Shown here piece by piece: positions 6,144 through 11,869 of a stretch of 11,869 nt of DNA (positions within the stretch are counted from its first letter, which is position 1; each line of letters opens with the position of its first letter). Below the pieces are notes generated by a model. It was not told the origin of the DNA. It saw only the letters and a program-made list of their open reading frames with translations, and did no database searches. The translations under genes were made by a program, and so were the position numbers. Source of the stretch: an uncultured Blautia sp. (GTDB lineage: Bacteria; Bacillota; Clostridia; Lachnospirales; Lachnospiraceae); the NCBI GenBank assembly GCA_902476765.1, contig CABSEJ010000102.1, positions 1 to 11,869 on the forward strand. The letters are read 5' to 3'.

Positions 6144-7560
6144 CTTTTCTCCTCCTTTTCTCTCTGTATCTGCCGCAGGCCTCCAGAAAGGCCTTTGGAA
6201 GTCTTGGATTGCCCCAGTAATAAAAATGGGGGAAACCTGCCAGCATGGTATCGTCTGCATGGATACATTTCCAGCTCCGGCTGCTTTCCGGCTTAACTGC
6301 CAGAAAATCTTCCCCACAGTTGGTTGAATCAAAATAATGAAACTCATGGGCAGGACAAGAGCCTGTCTCTGCCCCGAAAACCTTTTTATTCTGCTCCAGG
6401 GTAATATAGCCAAATCTGGACAGCCTTGGCGTTTTATAGGCTTTTCCTTTTATCTTTCCCACGCCGGCCCGTTCCCGGCCCTCCATGTCCTCAAAGGTTT
6501 CATGAAGATAGAGAAAGCCGCCGCACTCGGCCATAACAGGCATCCCTCCGTCAAGAGCTTTCTTCAGAGAGTTCCGCATTTCCCTGTTTTCCTCCAGCTC
6601 TTTTCCGAACAGCTCCGGATAACCGCCGTAAAGCAGCAGTCCGTCCAGTGCCGAAGGCAAAGTTCTGTCATGAATAGGGGAGAATTCCTTTAATTCAGCC
6701 CCCATATCCTTTAAAAGCTGCAAATTGTCCTCATACATAAAGCAAAAGGCCTCATCCTTTGCCAAGCCAATACGCAGAGGCCTTTTTGCCTTTATGTTCT
6801 TTATTTTCTCCCCTGAATTCTGGCTCCAATATCCTGCTGCCTCTTGTTCCCACAACTCCCAGGAAAGAGAGGGTGCACGGCCGGCCAGGCTTAAAAGCCC
6901 TTCTAAATCCAATGAGTTCTCCAGAATTCCGGCCAGCCGGTCTAATTTCTCTCTTAAATCTTCGATTTCTTCTGGCAATACCAGTCCTAAATGACGGCTT
7001 TCTATGACACAGTCCTCCACCTTTGGCACATATCCGTAAACCTTTACCCCGCACTGCTCCTCTATGAGCTTCTTCATCCTGGGATAAAGCATGGGAGACA
7101 TCTGGTTTAATATCACTCCGGCTATGCGGCTGTCAGACTGGTACTTTAGGAATCCCTGAATATAAGCAGCAATGGAAAGGCTCATCCCCCTGCTGTTTAC
7201 TATCAGCACAGCCGGAGTATCGGTAATTCTGGCCACATCATAGGCGCTGGCCCTTACTGTGGTGCCTCCCACTCCGTCATAATACCCCATAACTCCTTCT
7301 ATCACTGCCAGATTGCAGCCCCGGCTGTTTCTTCCCAGAAGATACCGCAGGGTATTTTCTCCGGCAAAAAAGGCGTCCAGATTTCTGGACCTTGTGCCGA
7401 TAACCTTGGTATGAAACATGGGGTCTATATAATCCGGCCCGCATTTAAAGGAGGCCACCTGCAGGCCTCTGTTTTTTAAAGCCTGGAGAATCCCGCAGGT
7501 CAACAGTGTCTTTCCGCTCCCGCTGGCTCCGGCTGTTAATAGAAAACGTGGCAGCTCCAT
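6028..7560 (-). CDS. cbiA: Cobyrinic acid a,c-diamide synthase CbiA, with a C-terminal extension read into cobT
   Basis: CbiA amidates the a and c side chains of (cobalt-)cobyrinic acid using glutamine and ATP. The N-terminal ATPase domain has the P-loop AGASGSGKT (10-18), FKCGPDYIDPMFH (38-50) and VIEGVMGYYDG (86-96). The C-terminal class I glutaminase-like domain begins near 262, with YGGYPELF (311-318), the nucleophile Cys346 in MAECGGFLYLHE, the AHEFHY block (404-409) and His445 in GFPHFYYWGNP. The conserved family sequence ends at about residue 465. The frame then continues for about 45 residues of unconserved, basic and polar sequence and stops at 6028-6030, 116 nt inside cobT; usual length is about 455-460. 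The ATG at 7558-7560 has GAGAGGA 6 nt upstream and lies 1 nt after the cbiJET stop. Function is firm; the C terminus is the odd part. Confidence 0.95.
   Translation of the reverse strand: MELPRFLLTAGASGSGKTLLTCGILQALKNRGLQVASFKCGPDYIDPMFHTKVIGTRSRNLDAFFAGENTLRYLLGRNSRGCNLAVIEGVMGYYDGVGGTTVRASAYDVARITDTPAVLIVNSRGMSLSIAAYIQGFLKYQSDSRIAGVILNQMSPMLYPRMKKLIEEQCGVKVYGYVPKVEDCVIESRHLGLVLPEEIEDLREKLDRLAGILENSLDLEGLLSLAGRAPSLSWELWEQEAAGYWSQNSGEKIKNIKAKRPLRIGLAKDEAFCFMYEDNLQLLKDMGAELKEFSPIHDRTLPSALDGLLLYGGYPELFGKELEENREMRNSLKKALDGGMPVMAECGGFLYLHETFEDMEGRERAGVGKIKGKAYKTPRLSRFGYITLEQNKKVFGAETGSCPAHEFHYFDSTNCGEDFLAVKPESSRSWKCIHADDTMLAGFPHFYYWGNPRLPKAFLEACGRYREKRRRKDELTGSVRENPASEPRGYGRNQKKVGQYCPSSSQSWKA
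6151..6158 (-). promoter_or_regulatory. Strong ribosome binding site of cobT, inside the cbiA frame
   Basis: The coding strand reads AAAGGAGG, then 7 nt, then ATG at 6143-6141. It is the best Shine-Dalgarno match I noticed in the window and lies inside the open cbiA frame, where it encodes part of a Lys/Arg run. It decides the cobT start and suggests cobT can be translated independently of cbiA. Confidence 0.9.
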
Positions 7561-7561
7561 G

Positions 7562-9541
7562 TTAATTCCTCTCTTTTCTTCCTCTGCAGGATAGAATATA
7601 AATAGGATTTTCTCCCATCATCATATGATATGGTCCTAAAAGCTTCCCTCTGCTGACAGCAAGCTGTATAACTTCCACATCCTCCACAGGAAGGGTTTTC
7701 ATACAGTCTAAAGCCTGTGAAATGCTTTCCAGGGCAATACAGTTTATCACAATTCTCACCTGGGGATTTTTCTCCAGAACTGTCTCTAAAATGGCTTTCA
7801 TATTTCCGGAGGAGCCCCCCATAAACACATGGGTTGGAGGTTCCAGTTCCTTCAGAGCCTCCGGGGCCATACCCTCAATGATGCTAAGATTCTGCGTACC
7901 GAATTTTCTTTTATTTTTCTTTATAAGCTCACCGGCCTCCGGCTTCTTTTCAATGGCGTAGACCCGGCCTTTACAGGCTCGCAAAGCCATCTCCACAGAT
8001 ACGGAACCAGTGCCTGCTCCCACATCGTAGCATACCGAATCCTCCCAAAGCCCCAGTTTAGACAAGGAAACGGTACGCACCTCTTCTTTTGTCATGGGCA
8101 CTTTATCCCGGAGAAATTCACTGTCCCGGATTCCGTGAACTGCCAGGAGCTTTTCATAGCTTTTATTTTCCACATAAATTACGCTGAGAGAATCAGCATC
8201 ATATTCCAAAAAATCTCTGGGGCATCCTGTCCTTATTATCTGGTCCTCATAGGACAGCCGTTCCCCGGTATAGATTTTTACCTCTTCCAGTCCCAAATCC
8301 AGCAGCTTTCCGGCTAACCTGCGGATTCCGTCCCTGGTTCCCAGGATAGAAAAAACTTTGGGATTATGCCGGATAAGCGAAACCAAATCCGTCTCTCTTC
8401 CGTGTGCACTGGTTATCAGTACGTCCTCCCAGGGTTTCCCTAAACAGCTAAAGAAATAAGCCACTGAAGATACTCCGCACACCAGGGTTACCTTTCCCTG
8501 GATAGCGTCCTTCAGCTTTCTGGCGCCACTGAAAAAGCCTACATCTCCGGAAAGAGCCACCGCAATTTTGTCATACTCCGGATGCTCCCGGATATAGGCG
8601 GCAATCTCCTGGCTGTCATAAGCCTGATAAACCTCCTGACCCGGTCTTTTACAGGCTTCTACCATCCTTCCGGCCCCAATCAGAAGCTGGGCTTCTTCTA
8701 TGGCACGAACCGCCTGACCAGTCATGGACTCCCTGCTTCCCATTCCGATTCCCACCAGGGAAATTTCTGCCTGGGATTTCAGTCCAAAGGCTTGGCATAA
8801 AAGTCTCTTACACTGAGAAAGGGACATCCCCTCCTCCTGCAGAGGCCTTCCGATGACAACAGGAATACAGCCGCATTCCTGAGCTGCCTCTATTTTCTCC
8901 TGAAAACCTCCTGTGGCTCCTGACATTTTCGTCACCAGATACTTACAGGCATACTGTTCTATCATGGCTTTGTTTAATTCCTTGGAAAAAGGACCTTGCA
9001 TGCAAATCAGATTTCGCCCCTGAAAGCCCAGTTTTCCGCACTGTTCCACCACCTTAGGCAGAGACAGTACCCTGAGAAAAACTCTTTCCTCATAACCGGG
9101 CAGGGCTGTAAACTTTTCTGCTTCCTTACTTCCGGTGGTAACCAGAATATTTCCCTGGGTGTCCTTTAAAATCTCTACAGCCTCTTCCACATTTTTTGCA
9201 AAAAGCCATCCTTCTCCTGCTTTTTCTTCTCCACCCTCCCGCAGCACCCGGACATAGGGAGCCTTGGTTTCCCTGCAGGCCTGTCGGATATTCTCCGTTA
9301 CCTGGGCAGCATAAGGATGGGTAGCATCAATAACCATTTGGGGACCCTTTTCCAAAAACAGGGTTTTCATTTCCTCCAGTCCAAAAGGATTGTGGGAAAT
9401 TTCCAATCCCTCTCCCTCTGGCAGCAGCTCCTCTCCGTAGGCAGTAGCCACGCAGATATGGGCGGGAATTTTTCGTTTTTCCAGGAACTTGGCCAGGTGC
9501 CGGCCTTCTGTGGTTCCGCCGAAAACAATTACCTTACACAT
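7562..9541 (-). CDS. cbiJ-cbiE-cbiT: Trifunctional fusion: precorrin-6A reductase CbiJ + C5-methyltransferase CbiE + C15-methyltransferase/decarboxylase CbiT
   Basis: One 659-residue protein carries three consecutive ring-modification enzymes. Residues 1 to about 252 are CbiJ/CobK, the NAD(P)H-dependent reductase of cobalt-precorrin-6A: FGGTTEGR (7-14), DATHPYA (72-78), TTGSKE (135-140), MQGPFS (181-186) and TKMSGATGGFQEKIEAA (204-220). Residues 258 to about 455 are CbiE, an SAM-dependent tetrapyrrole methylase acting at C5: SLVGIGMGSRESMT (261-274) and ALSGDVGFFSGA (329-340). Residues about 470-659 are CbiT, a Rossmann methyltransferase that methylates C15 and decarboxylates the C12 acetate: FLRDKVPMTKEEVR (476-489) and SAM motif DVGAGTGSVSVE (506-517). 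All three domains look complete, and the frame is continuous across both linkers. The ATG at 9539-9541 overlaps the cbiH stop by 8 nt and has AGAGGA 7 nt upstream. CbiE-CbiT fusions (CobL) are well known; the added reductase is less common. Confidence 0.95.
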   Translation of the reverse strand: MCKVIVFGGTTEGRHLAKFLEKRKIPAHICVATAYGEELLPEGEGLEISHNPFGLEEMKTLFLEKGPQMVIDATHPYAAQVTENIRQACRETKAPYVRVLREGGEEKAGEGWLFAKNVEEAVEILKDTQGNILVTTGSKEAEKFTALPGYEERVFLRVLSLPKVVEQCGKLGFQGRNLICMQGPFSKELNKAMIEQYACKYLVTKMSGATGGFQEKIEAAQECGCIPVVIGRPLQEEGMSLSQCKRLLCQAFGLKSQAEISLVGIGMGSRESMTGQAVRAIEEAQLLIGAGRMVEACKRPGQEVYQAYDSQEIAAYIREHPEYDKIAVALSGDVGFFSGARKLKDAIQGKVTLVCGVSSVAYFFSCLGKPWEDVLITSAHGRETDLVSLIRHNPKVFSILGTRDGIRRLAGKLLDLGLEEVKIYTGERLSYEDQIIRTGCPRDFLEYDADSLSVIYVENKSYEKLLAVHGIRDSEFLRDKVPMTKEEVRTVSLSKLGLWEDSVCYDVGAGTGSVSVEMALRACKGRVYAIEKKPEAGELIKKNKRKFGTQNLSIIEGMAPEALKELEPPTHVFMGGSSGNMKAILETVLEKNPQVRIVINCIALESISQALDCMKTLPVEDVEVIQLAVSRGKLLGPYHMMMGENPIYILSCRGRKERN

Positions 9542-10265
9542 CCTTATATCCTCTGGGCGTTACCATTTTTCCATTGATTTCTCTGGTCTGGGAGTTCCCC
9601 ACAAATACTGTTGTGAACATATCCACCTGAGCCTCTCTCAACTCTCTCAGAGACATAAGCTTCCAGTCCTCTCCCTCTCTTCCGATATTCCCCACAATGC
9701 CGCAGACGGTATCCGGGGACTTATGCTCCAGCATTAAATCACAGGCCTTCTGCAAATAGTCGTGGCGCTTCCTGCTGGAAGGATTGTACAGACAGATAAC
9801 AAAATCCGCCTTAGAAGCTTCCAAAAGCCTGGCCTCAATTTTCTCCCATGGAGTCAGCAAATCACTGAGACTGATTAGGCAAAAATCGTGAATCAAAGGG
9901 GCTCCTAAAACAGCCGCTCCTGCTGTGGCTGCCGTAACACCCGGGATGACTTTTAGCTGTACCTGAGGATAATTCTCTCCCACCTGGTACATAAGGCCTG
10001 CCATACCGTATACCCCTGCATCTCCGCTGCATATCATGGATACAGTCTTTCCTTTTTCCGCTTCCTGGAAAGCCAGGATACACCGTTCCACTTCTTTTTT
10101 CATTGGAGTGGTCATAAATTCTTTTCCGGGGAAATGCTCTTTTACCAAATCCACATATACTGTATAGCCGATAATCACATCGCTGTTTTTCAAAGCTTCT
10201 GCTGCTTCAATTGTCATTTTTTCATAGGCCCCAGGTCCGATGCCTACTATGTATACCTTATTCAA
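9534..10265 (-). CDS. cbiH: Cobalt-precorrin-3 / precorrin-3B C17-methyltransferase CbiH (CobJ family)
   Basis: CbiH methylates C17 and drives ring contraction in the anaerobic route, converting cobalt-factor III to cobalt-precorrin-4. It has the two-domain tetrapyrrole methylase fold. VYIVGIGPG (4-12) is the N-terminal SAM loop. ICSGDAGVYGMAGL (78-91), VIPGVTAATAGAAVLGAPL (106-124) and CLYNPSSRKR (158-167) are diagnostic for the CbiH/CobJ subfamily. No extra cysteine-rich iron-sulfur domain is present. I take the start as the TTG at 10263-10265, giving 243 residues, because GGAG lies 8 nt upstream and the protein then begins MNKVYIVG like its relatives. A GTG at 10272-10274 would add three residues but has no well-spaced ribosome site. 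The gene overlaps cbiG by 8 nt and cbiJET by 8 nt. Confidence 0.95.
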   Translation of the reverse strand: MNKVYIVGIGPGAYEKMTIEAAEALKNSDVIIGYTVYVDLVKEHFPGKEFMTTPMKKEVERCILAFQEAEKGKTVSMICSGDAGVYGMAGLMYQVGENYPQVQLKVIPGVTAATAGAAVLGAPLIHDFCLISLSDLLTPWEKIEARLLEASKADFVICLYNPSSRKRHDYLQKACDLMLEHKSPDTVCGIVGNIGREGEDWKLMSLRELREAQVDMFTTVFVGNSQTREINGKMVTPRGYKDV

Positions 10266-11373
10266 ATTCCACACTCCATTTCTTCATGCCCAGAGCAACC
10301 GTCACTCCGTCCTGGGCATATTTTCTCTGTATCAGTCTTCCTTTTCCCTCCTGGCTGCTGCCTAAAAGAGCCGCTCTCTCACACACATTGTCCACACCTG
10401 TCACTTCCTGAACAAAGGGAGATTGGGCGTAGGTACCCTCTACCTCCTCCAGCTCCTTTGCGCTGTAGGTTACAAAAGGAAGATTTCTCTCTTTGCAGTA
10501 TTCCAGGATTCCCGGCTCCTCTTTTTTCAAATCAATACTGGCCACCTGCTCCATGGCAACAGAAGGAATCAGCAGCTCGTCGCAGGCTCTTCGCACAACT
10601 CGCTCTACTGTTGCTTTAGGCGTATCCTTTTTACATCCCATTCCTGTAGTGATAACTCTGGGAATCAGATAAAGGGTATGAACAAAAGGATGCTCCATAT
10701 AACTGCTGGTTACATAGATTCCCGTTTCCGGTTTTTCCTTTCCCTCCTCACACAGGGTAAGTCCTTCCGGGATTTCTCCCAGCCATGGAAAATCGCTGGC
10801 AAATCCCACTTCTTTACCTGCCAGCAGAGCAGCAGATACCTCCTTAGCCAAATCCATATCTGATATATAACAGCCATTCTTTTTCGCAAAAATATCCACT
10901 GCAAATTTTTTGTTAATATCTGTAGCTGTGGTTACCACTGCCTGTCCATGGACGATTTCCGCAACCTCCTGAGCCAGCTCATTGGCCCCTCCTATATGTC
11001 CGGATAAAAGTGAAATAGAAAATTCTCCCTGTTCATCTACAACCACCACTGCCGGGTCCTGTTTCTTACTCTTCACAAATGGCGCTATACTGCGCACAGC
11101 GATTCCGCAGGCACCGATAAAAACTATGGCATCGCAGTCCCTGAATCTGCGTCCCGTCCATTCCCGGATAGATTCGTCTACCGGCTTGGCAAAATCTTTC
11201 ACATTCCGGAAATCCTTTGAATCTTCCTCTAGCTGAGATTCATCCAGCACTTTTTTGGTATACTTGCTTTTTGTATAAGAAGCCACCTGATAGCCTCTCT
11301 CCTTCAGCACCCAATAAATCATTTCACTGAGCCGGTACCCGGCCCGACTAAAACTAATGATTGCTATTTTCAT
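10258..11373 (-). CDS. cbiG: Cobalt-precorrin-5A hydrolase CbiG
   Basis: CbiG opens the delta-lactone of cobalt-precorrin-5A and releases the two-carbon fragment as acetaldehyde, the step that marks the anaerobic route. The 371-residue protein shows the three expected regions. Residues about 50-135 hold the N-terminal domain with DAIVFIGACGIAVRSIAP (81-98), VVVDEQGEFSISLLSGHIGGAN (110-131) and VTTATDINKKFAVD (147-160). A variable middle linker runs from about 160 to 235. The C-terminal CobE-like domain has ITTGMGCKK (241-249), ASIDLKKEEPG (278-288) and VTGVDNVCERAAL (324-336). The ATG at 11371-11373 has GAGGTG 5 nt upstream; a GTG 14 codons earlier has no ribosome site and its extra residues are unlike the family. 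It follows cbiF after 47 nt. Confidence 0.95.
   Translation of the reverse strand: MKIAIISFSRAGYRLSEMIYWVLKERGYQVASYTKSKYTKKVLDESQLEEDSKDFRNVKDFAKPVDESIREWTGRRFRDCDAIVFIGACGIAVRSIAPFVKSKKQDPAVVVVDEQGEFSISLLSGHIGGANELAQEVAEIVHGQAVVTTATDINKKFAVDIFAKKNGCYISDMDLAKEVSAALLAGKEVGFASDFPWLGEIPEGLTLCEEGKEKPETGIYVTSSYMEHPFVHTLYLIPRVITTGMGCKKDTPKATVERVVRRACDELLIPSVAMEQVASIDLKKEEPGILEYCKERNLPFVTYSAKELEEVEGTYAQSPFVQEVTGVDNVCERAALLGSSQEGKGRLIQRKYAQDGVTVALGMKKWSVEFE
10274..10277 (-). promoter_or_regulatory. Ribosome binding site favouring a TTG start for cbiH
   Basis: GGAG on the coding strand lies 8 nt before the TTG at 10265-10263 and touches the alternative GTG at 10274-10272. That alternative has no Shine-Dalgarno match at a usable distance, which is why the TTG is preferred. 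Confidence 0.6.
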
Positions 11374-11420
11374 CCTCTCACCTCGTATTTTCCAGGTTAT
11401 CCCTGTTTTCCCCACAGATT
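11374..11420 (-). other. cbiF-cbiG intergenic gap, largest non-coding stretch in the window
   Basis: These 47 nt hold the cbiG ribosome site (GAGGTG) and only very weak inverted repeats (4-bp stems such as CAGG/CCTG). There is no T-tract for a terminator and no convincing -35/-10 pair, so cbiF and cbiG are probably on one transcript. Confidence 0.6.
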
Positions 11421-11869
11421 TTACTTTGTTCCTTTTCTGAATTCTGTAGTAAATTCCGGGTCATAAAGCTTAGACCTGTCATAGGAGCCATGAGCCACCA
11501 CATCCCCTACTAAAATCAAAGCTGTTTTTGTAATCTGATTTTCCCGTGCAGTCTTTTCCAGAGTTCCCACGGTACAGACAAATTTCTTTTCATCTTCCCA
11601 GGTAGCTTTATAGACAATAGCTGCCGGTGTATCTGCCTGGTAGCCTCCCTCTATCAGCCTTTCAGACAATTCTTTCAGCATACCTGTGCTTAAAAAGATA
11701 ACCATTGTGGCCTGATGGGAAGCAAAGGATTCTATACTTTCTTTTTCCGGCACCGGCGTTCTTCCTGCCATACGGGTAATCACCACACTCTGGGATACAC
11801 CGGGAAGGGTATACTCCAGATTCAGGGCAGAGGCAGCTCCGGAAAAAGAGCTTACTCCCGGACAGTAAT
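11421..11869 (-). CDS. cbiF: Cobalt-precorrin-4 C11-methyltransferase CbiF (CobM family), C-terminal part; 5' end off the window
   Basis: CbiF is the SAM-dependent methylase that adds the C11 methyl group to cobalt-precorrin-4, giving cobalt-precorrin-5A, the CbiG substrate. The visible 148 codons are the C-terminal part. They start within the central CPGVSSFSGAASAL block and continue through YTLPGVSQSVVITRMAGRTPVPE, which is diagnostic of the CbiF/CobM subfamily. SHQATMVIFLS and the final ALILVGDVV follow. About 100 N-terminal residues, including the SAM-binding GxGPG loop, lie beyond base 11869; family members are about 250 residues. The frame stays open to the window edge, so the GTG at 11784-11786 is internal and is not a start. 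The adjacent CbiG, the next enzyme in the pathway, agrees with the call. Confidence 0.95.
   Translation of the reverse strand, partial: YCPGVSSFSGAASALNLEYTLPGVSQSVVITRMAGRTPVPEKESIESFASHQATMVIFLSTGMLKELSERLIEGGYQADTPAAIVYKATWEDEKKFVCTVGTLEKTARENQITKTALILVGDVVAHGSYDRSKLYDPEFTTEFRKGTK

Noticed and set aside
6144..6413. 90-codon upstream extension of the cobT frame
   Set aside because: It overlaps conserved cbiA sequence including the AHEFHY block, and the strong ribosome site places the cobT start at 6143.
7829..8317. Plus-strand open frame of 162 codons opposite the CbiT domain
   Set aside because: No ribosome site or domain recognised; fully contained in the opposite strand of a confirmed gene.
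11374..11420. Possible internal promoter or small riboswitch in the cbiF-cbiG gap
   Set aside because: 47 nt is far too short for a cobalamin riboswitch and no -35/-10 pair or B12-box-like sequence is visible.

Overview
The window is part of one long, minus-strand operon for anaerobic (early cobalt insertion) cobalamin, or vitamin B12, biosynthesis. The likely source is a Gram-positive anaerobe, most probably a Clostridia/Lachnospiraceae-type gut bacterium. The reasons are the oxygen-independent Cbi enzymes (CbiF, CbiG, CbiH, CbiJ/E/T), strong AGGAGG-type ribosome binding sites, the clostridial style of CobU, and the moderate base composition. The genus assignment is inference; no rRNA or other taxonomic marker is present.

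Transcription runs from high to low coordinates. The genes in transcription order are: cbiF (5' end off the window), cbiG, cbiH, a three-domain cbiJ-cbiE-cbiT fusion, cbiA, cobT, cobU, cobS, a short second CobU-like gene, cobC, cbiB, cobD and cbiP (3' end off the window). All thirteen face the same way. Junctions range from a 47-nt gap to a 116-nt overlap, and nearly every base is coding. No stretch above 50 bases lacks a gene. I see no terminator, riboswitch, promoter, tRNA, mobile element or CRISPR array. The promoter, and probably any cobalamin riboswitch, should lie upstream of cbiF beyond base 11869.

Functionally the window falls into three blocks. Bases 11869 to about 7562 encode corrin-ring methylation, ring contraction, reduction and decarboxylation (CbiF, G, H, J, E, T). 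CbiA (7560-6028) and CbiP (726-1) amidate the ring side chains. The middle (6143-734) covers nucleotide-loop and side-chain assembly. CobT makes alpha-ribazole phosphate, CobU activates cobinamide, CobS joins the two, CobC removes phosphate, CobD makes aminopropanol phosphate and CbiB attaches it. Genes for the earliest steps (cbiK/X, cbiL, cbiC, cbiD), for the corrinoid adenosyltransferase and for threonine kinase are not in the window.

The points worth a second look are the 128-residue CobU-like protein with an altered P-loop beside a complete CobU, the CbiJ-E-T triple fusion, and the CbiA reading frame that runs 116 nt into cobT. The rest is a well-understood pathway, and I do not see a wholly new system.
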